Source: Sphingopyxis flava (GTDB lineage Bacteria; Pseudomonadota; Alphaproteobacteria; Sphingomonadales; Sphingomonadaceae). Taken from it: a DNA stretch of 64,000 nucleotides. The notes beneath the pieces were generated by a model. That model did no database searches. It saw only the letters and a program-made list of their open reading frames with translations, and had not been told where the DNA came from. Position numbers and translations under genes: made by a program. This document shows positions 27,889 through 38,472 of this stretch, piece by piece. Every line of letters starts with the position of its first letter. Within the stretch, counting starts at the first letter, position 1. Location: positions 62,001-126,000 of the forward strand of contig NZ_FUYP01000006.1 in the NCBI RefSeq assembly GCF_900168005.1, given 5' to 3'.

Positions 27889-28325
27889 TCCGGGTCGCAG
27901 TCCAATCCGCGGCGATCGACGTCGCGGCCGCGCTTGCGGCGCATGATGCCGGCGGACATGGCGCGAGCGCGAGTTTCATCGGCCGGGTTCGGGGCGATGG
28001 CGGGCTTGTCGAACTTTTCCTCGACCATCATCCGGTGCTCACCGCGAATGGGCTTGAGGATCTGGCCGCGCAGGCCGGGGCGCGCTGGCGGCTGGAAGCG
28101 CTGACGCTCATCCACCGGGTGGGAGCGATGGCGCCGGGCGACACGATCGTCCTCGTCCTTGCAAGCAGTGCGCACCGCGCCGAAGCGCTCGCGGCGTGCG
28201 AATTTCTGATCGACCGGCTCAAGACCGACGTCATGCTCTGGAAGCGCGAAAGCTTCGCCGATGGGCGCTCGGCATGGGTCGAACAGCGCGAGACGGATCA
28301 CGACCGCGCAGGGCGCTGGGGCTGA
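27885..28325 (+). CDS. moaE: Molybdopterin synthase catalytic subunit MoaE
   Basis: A 146-residue catalytic subunit, which turns cyclic pyranopterin monophosphate into molybdopterin using sulfur carried by MoaD. Family features: GASASFIGRVR (residues ~25-35), IHRVGAMAPGDTIVLV, and the C-terminal LKTDVMLWKRE with the catalytic Lys residues. Start overlaps the moaD stop. It converges on oxyR at 28350. Confidence 0.95.
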   Translation: MIRVAVQSAAIDVAAALAAHDAGGHGASASFIGRVRGDGGLVELFLDHHPVLTANGLEDLAAQAGARWRLEALTLIHRVGAMAPGDTIVLVLASSAHRAEALAACEFLIDRLKTDVMLWKRESFADGRSAWVEQRETDHDRAGRWG

Positions 28326-28349
28326 AGAGCCGGCGGGGAAGCGGGCGGA

Positions 28350-29255
28350 TCAGTTCGCCTTGTGCTTGCGAAAAATATCGGCCAGCATTCGAAATTCGTC
28401 GGCGCGCGGACTGCCCTTGCGCCAGACCAGGGCGATCGTGCGCCAGTCATGATCCGAAGCAAGCGGCCGCGTGTCGATGTCGGTGTGGTCGAGGATGCCG
28501 GCCTCGATCGCCATCTGCGGCAGCATGGTAATGCCAAGGCCGTTGTCGACCATTTGGACAAGCGTGTGGAGCGAGGTGCCCATCATGCGCGCGCCGGCGC
28601 GCAGTTCGGGGCGATTGCATGCAGCGAGCGCGTGATCCTTGAGACAATGGCCGTCCTCGAGCATCAGCATTTGTGCCGGATCAAGCTGATCGGCGCTGAC
28701 CATCGCCGGCAGCTCGTCGGCCTGGTCGCCAGGAAAGGCAACGAAGAGGGCGTCGTCGAACAGCTTTTCCGCCTCCACGTCGCCGCACGCATAGGGAAGG
28801 GCAAGCAGCACGCAGTCGACCGCACCGTGATGGAGCGATTCGCAGGCCTGCGCGCTCGGCTCCTCGCGCAGGAAGAGCTTGAGCGAGGGACGTTCCTTGC
28901 GCAATCGCGGAAGCAGACCAGGCAGGAGAAAGGGCGCGATCGTGGGGATGACGCTCATCCGCAGTTCCCCAACGAGCGGTGCCGCTGCCGCTGCCGCCAT
29001 GTCGGCAAGCTCTTCGGCCTCGCGCAGCACCCGGTGCGCCTTTTCGACGATCGCGTTGCCGAGGGCGGTAAAGCGCACCACCCGCCGCGTGCGTTCGACG
29101 AGCGTTTGACCAAGCAGGGTTTCAAGCTCGCGGATTCCAGCCGATAGCGTCGACTGGGTGACGTTGCAGGCGTCGGCGGCGCGCCCGAAATGACCGTATT
29201 CATGAAGCGCGACCAGATATTGCATCTGCTTCAGCGAGGGCAGGTAATTGTGCAT
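28350..29255 (-). CDS. oxyR: Hydrogen peroxide sensor OxyR
   Basis: A 301-residue LysR-type regulator. The N-terminal helix-turn-helix is RAADACNVTQSTLSAGIRELE. The redox site is intact: Cys204 and Cys213 in EDGHCLKDHALAAC, with the same 9-residue spacing as E. coli Cys199 and Cys208. TSLHTLVQMVDNGLGITMLP follows as in OxyR. Peroxide forms the disulfide and turns on catalase and peroxiredoxin genes. No such target lies beside it, so it acts from a distance. No ribosome site precedes the ATG. Confidence 0.93.
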   Translation of the reverse strand: MHNYLPSLKQMQYLVALHEYGHFGRAADACNVTQSTLSAGIRELETLLGQTLVERTRRVVRFTALGNAIVEKAHRVLREAEELADMAAAAAAPLVGELRMSVIPTIAPFLLPGLLPRLRKERPSLKLFLREEPSAQACESLHHGAVDCVLLALPYACGDVEAEKLFDDALFVAFPGDQADELPAMVSADQLDPAQMLMLEDGHCLKDHALAACNRPELRAGARMMGTSLHTLVQMVDNGLGITMLPQMAIEAGILDHTDIDTRPLASDHDWRTIALVWRKGSPRADEFRMLADIFRKHKAN

Positions 29256-29261
29256 TGATCG

Positions 29262-29290
29262 ACTATAATCATCGCGCGCCGACTTTTGAA
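29262..29290 (-). promoter_or_regulatory. Candidate promoter for a leaderless oxyR transcript
   Basis: On the minus strand TTCAAA (29290-29285), a 17-base spacer and TATAGT (29267-29262) lie so close to the ATG (29255) that transcription would start at or next to the start codon. With no ribosome site visible, a leaderless mRNA is plausible. Confidence 0.35.
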
Positions 29291-29430
29291 CAAGTTTCTC
29301 GATTGAACGGGCAGGGGCGGCGGGTGACGCGCACCCGGGGCTGCGCCGCGCGGCGGGTGCCTGCGCGGGGTGCGGTGCCGCTTACGGGATCATGCGCTGC
29401 CGAGGCCTTGGATCGCCGGGATCGCAGGGC

Positions 29431-30777
<1,347 letters not shown>

Positions 30778-30855
30778 TGACGCTATCCGTTGACTTCTCT
30801 TTGTGGAGCCGCGCACTAGTCCGGTTGAGTTCAAGATGCAAAGGGGAGCGGGGGC

Positions 30856-31518
30856 ATGAGCAGCAAGCCGCGGTGGGACCGGGCCGGGTGGCTATGGTGG
30901 TTGGCGCTCGCCGGCGGGGTCAGCTTCTTCATCGCGGTTCATCAGCGGCTCGATGGCCCCTGGGTCTGGGCATGGAAGACGAGCGGCGTCGGCCTGCTCG
31001 CCCTCTGGGCGGCGGCGAATGCGCGTGAGCGAAACGGCTGGCTGATCGCAGCAACGCTCGCCTTCGGCGCGCTCGGCGACTGGCTTCTCGACGCGAAAGG
31101 GCTCAAGATCGGCGCGGTTGCCTTCGCAGTCGGGCATATTATCGCGATCATCCTCTATCTTGGGAACCGGCGCGCGGCGCTCGCCTTTTCGCAGCGCCTG
31201 CTCGCCTGGCTCGTGATGCCCGCAACGCTTGTGATCGTCTGGGCGGCGCTGAGCCCAGCGCCGGGCTGGGGACAGGCCGCAATCTATTCGCTGTTCGTCG
31301 CGGCGATGGCTGCGACGGCCTGGACCAGCCGATTTCCGCGCTATCGCACGGGGATCGGCGCGATGCTGTTTCTCGCGAGCGATCTGGTCATCTTCGCCGC
31401 CGAGGGCGGCGCCATGCCAAGAAGCGTGGCAATATGGCTCGTCTGGCCGCTCTATTTTGCAGGCCAGGCGCTCATCGCCCGGGGGGTGGTCGGCGCGCTC
31501 AGCCGCGAAAACAGCTAA
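30856..31518 (+). CDS. YhhN/TMEM86 family membrane protein
   Basis: A 220-residue protein with about eight hydrophobic helices. The family marks are FGALGDWLL (residues ~73-81) and [13 protein letters not shown] (~170-182), each with the conserved Asp in a membrane-embedded position. TMEM86 members hydrolyse lysoplasmalogens; bacterial YhhN members are mostly untested. GGGGAGC lies upstream of the ATG. It converges on the host-attachment-family gene, which ends 13 bases further on. Confidence 0.88.
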   Translation: MSSKPRWDRAGWLWWLALAGGVSFFIAVHQRLDGPWVWAWKTSGVGLLALWAAANARERNGWLIAATLAFGALGDWLLDAKGLKIGAVAFAVGHIIAIILYLGNRRAALAFSQRLLAWLVMPATLVIVWAALSPAPGWGQAAIYSLFVAAMAATAWTSRFPRYRTGIGAMLFLASDLVIFAAEGGAMPRSVAIWLVWPLYFAGQALIARGVVGALSRENS

Positions 31519-31531
31519 AGGGATAGAAAGC

Positions 31532-31993
31532 TCAGGCCGGGGGCGCTGCTTCGCCAGCGAGCAGCGCCTCGATATCGGGGATCGGACGGCCGGTCATGTC
31601 CTTGACAAGCTCGCCTGCGAGGCGGGCGGTCACCTCCTTGTGCCAGAGGGGCCGCAGCACGCCCATTGTCCGCGCGGGCGCGACCACGACGAGCGCCTCG
31701 AACGCTCTGGCGAGCGCCATCGCATTGACCTTTTCGGCGAGACTTTTTGCAAAGCGGTCCTCTTCCTGCTGGTGGAAATCCGCTTCGCTCATCGTGCCCC
31801 CGCCAAGGCCGGTTCCAGCGGGTGCGGGCGATTGGCCGGCGGGTGCAGTCTTGATGTCGCTGTCTTTCCTGTCCTCGCGCTCCTGGTGCGCCTCGGTGCG
31901 CAAATCGATGCGCTGGGCGTCGCCGTGATTGCGCAGAAACAAGGCCTTGCGCCCGTCGGCGACGAGGACGAGCGTGTCGTGGTCGAGGGTCAT
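31532..31993 (-). CDS. Host attachment family protein
   Basis: A 153-residue soluble protein with the Host_attach family layout: LVLVADGRKALFLRN at the start, then an acidic/polar spacer, FAKSLAEKVNAMALARAFEALVVVAPARTMGVLR, and the C-terminal EVTARLAGELVKDMTGRPIPDIEALL. The name comes from a plant-attachment-linked homologue; the molecular role is not settled, and the fold resembles the ERF1/Dom34 middle domain. AAGGAG lies upstream of ATG 31993. A weak EcfG-like promoter may precede it. Confidence 0.87.
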   Translation of the reverse strand: MTLDHDTLVLVADGRKALFLRNHGDAQRIDLRTEAHQEREDRKDSDIKTAPAGQSPAPAGTGLGGGTMSEADFHQQEEDRFAKSLAEKVNAMALARAFEALVVVAPARTMGVLRPLWHKEVTARLAGELVKDMTGRPIPDIEALLAGEAAPPA

Positions 31994-32016
31994 GATCAAA
32001 GCTCCTTTTGAGGAGC

Positions 32017-32042
32017 AACGCACGGGCGACGCGCAGAGTTTC
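32017..32042 (-). promoter_or_regulatory. Weak EcfG-like promoter before the host-attachment gene
   Basis: On the minus strand GAAAC (32042-32038), 17 bases, then CGTT (32020-32017) differ from the GGAAC-N16/17-CGTT consensus at one position. It lies ~25 bases before the ATG at 31993. Confidence 0.25.
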
Positions 32043-32043
32043 G

Positions 32044-32898
32044 CTATCCTCTCCAGGCGGCGATCGTCGTGCGGTGGAGCAGGCGGTCATGGCCGTCATA
32101 ACCGCCCGTCGCCCGGTGGAGGACCGAGCGATTGTCCCACATGACGAGCATGTTCGGCTCCCACCGGTGGCTGTAGCGGAAAGCCTCGCTTCCCTGCCAT
32201 TCCAAGAGCTGCATGAGCAGCGGTAGCGCCTGCGCCTCCTCCATGCCCTCGATACCGATGATATAGCCCGCGCAGCCGAACAGCCCTTCGCGCCCTGTTT
32301 CGGGATGCTTGCGGATAAAGGGATGAAGCTGCGTTGCCATCGCTTCCTCGCTCGAGCGAATATCCATGCTGCGTCCCCCGGCTCCCTTGGGATCGCGCGC
32401 GCCATACATGCCCGAGGGTGCATAGCCGCCGCGTGCGCTGTGGATCGCCATTTTCCCCTCGATCCGGGCACGAAGGTCCCCGGGCATTGCCGCGAGCGCG
32501 GCGTGCTGGTTCGCAAATTCGGTGTTGCCGCCGACGGGCGGAATGGTGATCCCGAAGAGGCAGGTTCCGGCAGGAGGGTGCGCCTGGAAACTCCAGTCGC
32601 TATGCCAGTTTTCAGCAAAGAGCGGCGCGGTCTCGTCGGCCCGGCGCTTTACTGCGATGATATGCGCGCGTCCGGGGATCGGGCGGATGAAGGGATCCTC
32701 GCCGAAGCCTCCGAAATATCCGGTGAAGCGTTCAAGGTCGTCGTCGCTCATCGCCTGATCGGGAAAGGCGAGGACATTGTGCTCAAGCCACGCGGCGCGG
32801 ATCGCAGCGACAGTTTCGGGGGAAATGGGCTCGGTCAGGTCGACGCCCGTGACATGGGCGCCGCAGGCCTGGCCGCTTGGGGTGATGTCGAGCGCCAT
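32044..32898 (-). CDS. TauD/TfdA family 2-oxoglutarate dioxygenase
   Basis: A 284-residue Fe(II)/2-oxoglutarate dioxygenase. The iron ligands are clear: His and Asp in NWHSDWSF (~residue 98) and the distal His in NRSVLHRATGGYDG (~260), followed by the Arg (RLLHRTT) that binds 2-oxoglutarate. The family hydroxylates taurine, sulfonates, 2,4-D or other small acids and releases sulfite or similar; the actual substrate is unknown. It starts 31 bases after the DUF952 gene and may share its transcript. Confidence 0.9.
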   Translation of the reverse strand: MALDITPSGQACGAHVTGVDLTEPISPETVAAIRAAWLEHNVLAFPDQAMSDDDLERFTGYFGGFGEDPFIRPIPGRAHIIAVKRRADETAPLFAENWHSDWSFQAHPPAGTCLFGITIPPVGGNTEFANQHAALAAMPGDLRARIEGKMAIHSARGGYAPSGMYGARDPKGAGGRSMDIRSSEEAMATQLHPFIRKHPETGREGLFGCAGYIIGIEGMEEAQALPLLMQLLEWQGSEAFRYSHRWEPNMLVMWDNRSVLHRATGGYDGHDRLLHRTTIAAWRG

Positions 32899-32929
32899 AG
32901 CGCGATGCTGCGCTCATTGCCGCGGCGGG

Positions 32930-33238
32930 TCAATCCCGCTTGCTGATGCTCACGACCGCATGCATCGGCAATTCGCCGTAAAGGTGCGGGAAGAGGGCGC
33001 CGCCGCGCGCCTCCTCCCACCTCACCATCTTTTCAACCTGGGCAAGGTCGATCTCGGCGATCCTGAGATCGCGCTCGCCCGCGAAATGCTTTTCGAGCGT
33101 TCCTTCAAGCTGCTCCGCGGTCGAGAGATGGATAAAGCCGTCCGCGACATCGACCGGCGCGCCGCGAAAAACGCGCTCGCGCTCGAAATCGGCCCATTGC
33201 TGGGCGGTCAATATCTTGAAGGCTCTGGCCGCGGTCAT
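32930..33238 (-). CDS. DUF952 family protein
   Basis: A 102-residue protein with the DUF952 pattern: A-F-K-I-L-T-x-x-Q-W at the start, then the core DVADGFIHLSTAEQL, and FPHLYGELPMHAVV late. Related folds are ADP-ribosyltransferase-like, but the catalytic role is unknown. Its ATG overlaps the gyrA stop by 4 bases (ATGA), so it is co-translated with gyrA. Confidence 0.9.
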   Translation of the reverse strand: MTAARAFKILTAQQWADFERERVFRGAPVDVADGFIHLSTAEQLEGTLEKHFAGERDLRIAEIDLAQVEKMVRWEEARGGALFPHLYGELPMHAVVSISKRD

Positions 33239-35982
33239 TCGGCGCCCGCCTCGCCCGCAGCGGCTGCGACCTCGCTTGCCGCGCTCTCGTCCGCTGCGCC
33301 CTCTTCGCTCTCTTCGATCAGCGCGGCCGAGACGACATGCTCGCCTTCGGCGACGTCGAAGAGCCGCACGCCGGCCGAACCACGCCCGATGACGCGCAGC
33401 GTGTCGAGCCCCATGCGGATCAGCTTTGCCTGATCGGTGACGAGCATCAGCTGGTGCGCCTGCGTGGCCGGGAAACTCGCGACCACCGGCCCGTTGCGCC
33501 GGATATTGTCGATATTGGTAATCCCCTGGCCGCCGCGACCGGTGCGGCGATACTCATAGGCCGATGACAATTTGCCATAGCCGTTGGCGCAGACGGTCAG
33601 GATGAACTGCTCGCGTCCGGCGAGTTCGGCGAAGCGCTCATCGCTCATCTTCGGCGCGCCTTCCTTTTCCGCCTTCCACGGCGCAAAGCGAAGATAATCC
33701 TCGCGCTCCTCCTGATCGCGCATTCCGCCGCGATGCAGGATCGACAGCGAGATGACCTCATCGTCATTCTTGGCAAGTTTCATCCCGCGCACGCCGGTCG
33801 AGTTGCGACTCTGGAACTCGCGCACTTCGTCGCCGGCAAATCGGATCGCCTTGCCCTGGCGCGTCGCAAGCAGCACATCGTCATTCTCGCCGAGCAGCGC
33901 GACGCCGATCAGCCGGTCGTCCTCGTCCTCGCCCTCGAACTTCATCGCGATTTTGCCGTTCGAGGGGACGTTGGTGAAGGCGTCCATGCTATTGCGGCGT
34001 ACATTGCCCTTTGCGGTCGCGAACATGACGTGGAGCTTGCCCCACTCGGCCTCGTCCTCGGGGAGAGGCAGCACGGTCGAGATCGTCTCGCCCTGCGCCA
34101 GCGGCAACAGGTTCACCATGGGCCTTCCCCGCGTCGCCGGGCCGCCCTCGGGCAGGCGCCACACCTTCAATCGGTAGACCTTGCCCGCGGTCGAGAAGAA
34201 GAGCACCGGCGTGTGGGTCGAGGTGACGAAAAGATTGGTGACGACATCCTCGTCCTTCGTCGCCATGCCCGCGCGGCCCTTGCCGCCGCGGCGCTGGGCG
34301 CGGAAGGTCTCGAGCGGGGTCCGCTTGATATAGCCGTCGAGCGTGACGGTGACGACCATCTCTTCGCGCTCGATCAGATCCTCGTCGTCGATGCCGTCGG
34401 CGGCAGGGGCGACGATCGTCTTGCGGGGGGTGGCGAACTCCGCGCGCACCGCGACGAGCTCCTCGCGCATCACGCCATAGAGCTTGACCCTGTCGGCGAG
34501 GATCGAAAGCAGTTCCTCAATTTCGGCAGCCAACTCCTCGAGTTCCTTGCCGATTTCGTCCCTGCCGAGCGCGGTCAGGCGATGAAGGCGCAAATCGAGG
34601 ATCGCCTTTACCTGCGTCTCGGACAAGCGATAGGTGGTGCTTTCCTCCATCTCGCCCTCGATCGCCTCGACGAGGCGGATATAGGGCGCTATCTCGCCGA
34701 TCGGCCACTCGCGCGCGAGCAGAGCCTCGCGGGCTGCGGCAGGATTGGGGGCGCCGCGGATGATCCGCACCACCTCGTCGAGATTGCTGACGGCAACGAC
34801 AAGGCCGAGCAAGATGTGCGCGCGGTCGCGCGCCTTTGCGAGTTCGAACTTGCAGCGGCGCGTGATGACGTCTTCGCGAAACGCGATGAAGGAGGAGAGA
34901 ATGTCCTTCAGCCCGAGCATTTCGGGCCGGCCGCCGCGGATCGCGAGCATGTTGGCCGGGAAGCTCGACTGGGCCGGCGTGTGGCGCCAAAGCTGGTTCA
35001 ATACGACCTCGGCCGTTGCATCGCGCTTCAGCTCGATGACGACGCGCACCCCCTCGCGGTTCGACTCGTCGCGGATATCGGCAACGCCTTCGATACGCTT
35101 GTCGCGCGCGGCTTCGGCGATCTTCTCGACGAGGCCCGACTTGCCGACTTGAAAGGGAATCGACGTTAAAACAATCGATTGGCGGTCGTTTCTACCTTCT
35201 TCTATCACATGGGTCGAGCGCATCATGATCGAACCGCGTCCGGTGGCATAGGCGTTTCGTGCGCCGCCCTGGCCGAGCATCATTGCACCGGTTGGAAAGT
35301 CGGGGCCCGGGACGATCGCCATCAACTCTTCGAGCGTGATGTCAGCGCCGCCTTCAAGCTGGCGGTCGATCATCGCGAGCGTCGCATCAATGACCTCGCC
35401 AAGATTGTGCGGCGGGATGTTCGTCGCCATCCCGACCGCAATGCCGCCCGCGCCATTGACGAGCAGGTTGGGGAAGCGCGCGGGGAGCACGGTCGGCTCT
35501 TCGCGGCTTGCATCATAGTTGGGCTGGAAGTCGACCGTATCCTTGTCGAGATCATTGAGCAGCACCATCGCGGTCTTGGCAAGACGCGCCTCGGTATATC
35601 GCATGGACGCCGGCGGATCGGGGTCCATCGAGCCGAAATTGCCCTGACCGTCGATCAGCGGCACGCGCAGCGACCAGTCCTGCGTCATGCGTGCAAGCGC
35701 GTCATAAATCGCGCTGTCGCCGTGCGGATGGTAGTTGCCCATGACGTCGCCGACGATCTTCGCCGACTTCTTGTAGGGGCGGCCCGGAACGAAGCCACCC
35801 TCCTGCGCTGCATAGAGGATGCGGCGGTGCACCGGCTTCAGTCCGTCGCGCACGTCGGGGAGCGCGCGGCTGACGATTACGCTCATCGCGTAATCGAGGT
35901 ACGAGGCTTTCATTTCATCGACGATGTTGATCGGCGAAACGCCGTCCTCGGACGGCTGCATAGGCGTATTTTCTTCGGTCAA
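33235..35982 (-). CDS. gyrA: DNA gyrase subunit A
   Basis: A 915-residue type II topoisomerase subunit. The catalytic Tyr is Tyr129 (SMRYTEARL). The quinolone-resistance region reads [10 protein letters not shown] with Ser90 and Asp94, equal to E. coli Ser83 and Asp87, i.e. the susceptible residues. The gyrase-specific GyrA box (QRRGGKG) before the C-terminal beta-pinwheel separates it from ParC. The start is a TTG at 35982 (TEENTP); an ATG seven codons inside is an alternative. It ends in a Glu/Ala-rich tail. The DUF952 gene overlaps its stop. Confidence 0.98.
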   Translation of the reverse strand: MTEENTPMQPSEDGVSPINIVDEMKASYLDYAMSVIVSRALPDVRDGLKPVHRRILYAAQEGGFVPGRPYKKSAKIVGDVMGNYHPHGDSAIYDALARMTQDWSLRVPLIDGQGNFGSMDPDPPASMRYTEARLAKTAMVLLNDLDKDTVDFQPNYDASREEPTVLPARFPNLLVNGAGGIAVGMATNIPPHNLGEVIDATLAMIDRQLEGGADITLEELMAIVPGPDFPTGAMMLGQGGARNAYATGRGSIMMRSTHVIEEGRNDRQSIVLTSIPFQVGKSGLVEKIAEAARDKRIEGVADIRDESNREGVRVVIELKRDATAEVVLNQLWRHTPAQSSFPANMLAIRGGRPEMLGLKDILSSFIAFREDVITRRCKFELAKARDRAHILLGLVVAVSNLDEVVRIIRGAPNPAAAREALLAREWPIGEIAPYIRLVEAIEGEMEESTTYRLSETQVKAILDLRLHRLTALGRDEIGKELEELAAEIEELLSILADRVKLYGVMREELVAVRAEFATPRKTIVAPAADGIDDEDLIEREEMVVTVTLDGYIKRTPLETFRAQRRGGKGRAGMATKDEDVVTNLFVTSTHTPVLFFSTAGKVYRLKVWRLPEGGPATRGRPMVNLLPLAQGETISTVLPLPEDEAEWGKLHVMFATAKGNVRRNSMDAFTNVPSNGKIAMKFEGEDEDDRLIGVALLGENDDVLLATRQGKAIRFAGDEVREFQSRNSTGVRGMKLAKNDDEVISLSILHRGGMRDQEEREDYLRFAPWKAEKEGAPKMSDERFAELAGREQFILTVCANGYGKLSSAYEYRRTGRGGQGITNIDNIRRNGPVVASFPATQAHQLMLVTDQAKLIRMGLDTLRVIGRGSAGVRLFDVAEGEHVVSAALIEESEEGAADESAASEVAAAAGEAGAE

Positions 35983-36124
35983 GACCCGGCCTTTTTGGTT
36001 CTTTCGGGAGATGCCACCGGACTAGCCGATGGCGGGAGAAAAGGCCAGCGATTCGCCCCGGTTCGGGGAGATTTTTTCGCGCCTCCTTGCGCTGCTCAAT
36101 TGGGCCTTTTGCGCATCATTTTCT

Positions 36125-36138
36125 GGCGTCATGACGCC
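36125..36138. promoter_or_regulatory. 14-base palindrome upstream of gene at 36216
   Basis: GGCGTCATGACGCC is a perfect palindrome in the 233-base gap between the divergent gyrA and the 36216 gene. It could be an operator. A separate small hairpin (CCCCG-gtt-CGGGG) lies 60 bases to the left. No protein is known to bind here. Confidence 0.3.
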
Positions 36139-36215
36139 CGACAAGCGGCTTGCCAATCGCGTTCGCCGCCGTAAAGCTCTCGCGCGATGACCGCTTTTTC
36201 GCCTGGTGTCGCCCC

Positions 36216-37430
36216 GTGGCCCTGATTGCGCTGGTAGGGGCCAGCGAGACGCTTCCCGATGGCGGGCTGCGCGCGCTCGTCTCGCTCGCGGGCGAGACGC
36301 TGATCGAGCGGCAGGCTGCAAGGCTCGCCGACGTCGGCGTCACCCATATTGCCGTCGCGGTGGGATCCGTGCCCGCCGAGCTTCTCGCAACCTGCGACCG
36401 CATCCGCCGCCGGGGAATGCGGGTCACCTCGGTGCGCACGGCCGCTGATCTGATGGCGCTCGCCGAGGAGGATGACCGGATCATTCTGGTGGCCGATGGT
36501 CTGCGCGCGGGCGGAACCCACTATGCCGCGATCGCAAAGCCCGGGACGCCCGCCATCCTGGTCACCGGCGACACGGTGCTCACCCAAGGGTTCGAACGGA
36601 TCGACGCGACCCGCCGCTGGGGCGGACTGGCGTGTCTCTCGCCCCCGATGGTTGCCGAGCTCGCGGCGATGCCGGGCGAATGGGACATGATGCTCACGCT
36701 CCTTCGTCTCGCGGTGCAGGCGGGCGCGCGGCGGCTCTATTGCGAGCCCGCCTTGTTCGAACAGGGCGAAATCGCGATCGTTGTCGATCGCCGGGTCGCG
36801 GCGCTGATCGAGCAATCGAGCCTGCAGCAGGTCGAATATGGCGGAATGGGGCTGGGGCGCTCGGCCATCATGATGCCGCTCGTCCGCCTCGCCGGGCCGC
36901 TGCTCGTCAAATCGCCCGCGACGGCGCGCTATCTGCCCTATGTCACCGGGCTTCTTTGGGTCATCGTCGCGCTGCTCGCGGCGAGCGGCCTCGTCGCGGC
37001 AGCGGCGTTGGTCGCCCTGTTCGGCGGTCTCGGGCTTGCCGCCATGCGATTTCTTTCGGCCTTTCGCGCCGAAAGCGCGGGTCAGGACCGGTGGCGCGAG
37101 ATCATCCGCACCTTCGCCTGGGTCCTGCTCGCCACTTTCCCCTGGCTCATGTCGCTTGGAGGCGCCGCACATGAAGCGCCGCCCTTTGCCGAGGCAGCCC
37201 TTGCACCCTGCCTTGCCGCCGCGATCCTGCTTGCGCGGTGGCTTTATGAGGATTCAGGAGAAAAGCGCCGCTTCCACTGGCTTCTGCCCGATGCCGACCA
37301 GGCGTGGATCATGCTCGCGCCGTCGCTGCTTTTCGGCTTCGCAGCACCGATGTTCGCGAGCCTGCCGCTCCTCGCGCTTCTCCAGATCCTGCTCTGGATC
37401 CGGCTGGCGCGGCGCCCTGACGCGCGATAA
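36216..37430 (+). CDS. Nucleotidyltransferase-like membrane protein, probably catalytically altered
   Basis: About 404 residues. The N-terminal ~190 look like a nucleotidyltransferase fold (ALIALVGASETLPDGGLRAL then LAGETLIERQAARLADVGVTHI, and IILVADGLRAGG in the place of the usual metal Asp), but the G-G-x-G-T-R-x loop is missing. The rest is membrane: helices at ~250-290 and ~310-395. The layout recalls fused NTP-transferase/CDP-alcohol phosphatidyltransferase enzymes, yet the DG-x2-AR motif is absent. The GTG at 36216 is chosen because no in-frame ATG exists near; the start is unsure. Likely first gene of a set with 37489 and 38469. Confidence 0.6.
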   Translation: MALIALVGASETLPDGGLRALVSLAGETLIERQAARLADVGVTHIAVAVGSVPAELLATCDRIRRRGMRVTSVRTAADLMALAEEDDRIILVADGLRAGGTHYAAIAKPGTPAILVTGDTVLTQGFERIDATRRWGGLACLSPPMVAELAAMPGEWDMMLTLLRLAVQAGARRLYCEPALFEQGEIAIVVDRRVAALIEQSSLQQVEYGGMGLGRSAIMMPLVRLAGPLLVKSPATARYLPYVTGLLWVIVALLAASGLVAAAALVALFGGLGLAAMRFLSAFRAESAGQDRWREIIRTFAWVLLATFPWLMSLGGAAHEAPPFAEAALAPCLAAAILLARWLYEDSGEKRRFHWLLPDADQAWIMLAPSLLFGFAAPMFASLPLLALLQILLWIRLARRPDAR

Positions 37431-37488
37431 AACAAGGTCCTTGAAGGTTTAGAGCGCGTTAACGCCATTCTGCTATTGGCGATCATCC

Positions 37489-38472
37489 ATGCGTGATTCC
37501 TTCGCCTCGCCCGGTATCGAGCTGCCGTCGCCGACCCTGTCGGCGCGCCTTCGGGAAATGGCGGACTATCTTGCTGCACCAGGTGCGGAGCGGCTGACCG
37601 AGGAGCAGCGAGCGCTGGCGCTCGGCATCGCGCGCCGCCTCATTGTCGACGTGGCATCCCGTCTCGATGAGGGCATCGACCCTGCAGCATTGTGGGACGA
37701 TTGGATCAGAGGCGGGATACCGGGAGCAGAGCGCCTCGCCGCCCCCTGTTTTGCGCGCGGCGAGGAGCATCGCTGGCGCGAGCAATCGGCGCAGCGTGCG
37801 GCGCCGCCGCTGGTTCCCCTGCCCGATGAGGTTGCAGGCGCAGCCGGGGAGGGCGACATTCCCGCCGCCGACGCGCCAATGAGCGACGCGAACCGTTTCT
37901 ATCTCGCGTTGCAGATCGCCGACCGGCGCCGCGCCGATGCTCTCGGCAATCCCTGCATCGCGGTTGCTGATCTCGACACCGACCTTTTTCGCGCGCTGCT
38001 CCTCGATATCGCTGCCTGGCGGCTGGTCGAGCTGGGAAGCGCGCAAGCCGACGCGGCGCGGCTCGGCGACGCGGTGCGGAACGCGCTTGCACAGCAAGCA
38101 AGAGAGACCGGTATCGATGCCGCCGCGGCTGGCTGGCACCGCGCGCTCGAAGCCGAAGGCGCGCTCGCCGAAACCGCGGCGCACGCGATAGCACGGCATG
38201 ACTGGCCTGCGCTCATCGCGCTCGCTGCGGCCGCGCACCGTCAGCGTTACAGCGCGATGGCGCTGAGGCTGCTTACCGCCGAAACCGCGGCGCTGCCGTC
38301 GCTGCTTGCACCGCTTCGGATCGACCGCGCGGCGATTGCACCGCTCGAGGCGTCGCTTTCGCTGCTGCCTTGCCGCACGATTTCGGGCAGCGCTGCGCCC
38401 GACGAAGATTATGCGGCCCTTCTCACCGCGCGTGCAGGGGGCGCCGCGCCGCCGGCGGAGGGTGGGACATGA
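37489..38472 (+). CDS. Helical protein of unknown function, upstream partner of the kinase at 38469
   Basis: A 327-residue soluble protein rich in Ala and Leu. The start (LREMADYLAAPGAERLTEEQRALALGIARRLIVDVASRLDE) and the late tandem helices (HDWPALIALAAAAHRQRYSA) resemble DUF2336-like helical repeats. The N-terminal ~140 residues of the kinase at 60393 have a similar helical look. Its stop and the ATG of the kinase overlap in ATGA, so the two are made together. It may be a sensory or scaffold partner of that kinase; function is unknown. A palindrome GCGTTAACGC (37456-37465) lies before the gene. Confidence 0.65.
   Translation: MRDSFASPGIELPSPTLSARLREMADYLAAPGAERLTEEQRALALGIARRLIVDVASRLDEGIDPAALWDDWIRGGIPGAERLAAPCFARGEEHRWREQSAQRAAPPLVPLPDEVAGAAGEGDIPAADAPMSDANRFYLALQIADRRRADALGNPCIAVADLDTDLFRALLLDIAAWRLVELGSAQADAARLGDAVRNALAQQARETGIDAAAAGWHRALEAEGALAETAAHAIARHDWPALIALAAAAHRQRYSAMALRLLTAETAALPSLLAPLRIDRAAIAPLEASLSLLPCRTISGSAAPDEDYAALLTARAGGAAPPAEGGT

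Noticed and set aside
33733-35169. Long open frame antisense to gyrA (478 codons)
   Set aside because: It is the complementary-strand echo of a high-GC gene; gyrA on the other strand is certain and this frame has no family similarity.
33235-35982. Quinolone-resistance mutation in GyrA
   Set aside because: Ser90 and Asp94 are the susceptible residues.
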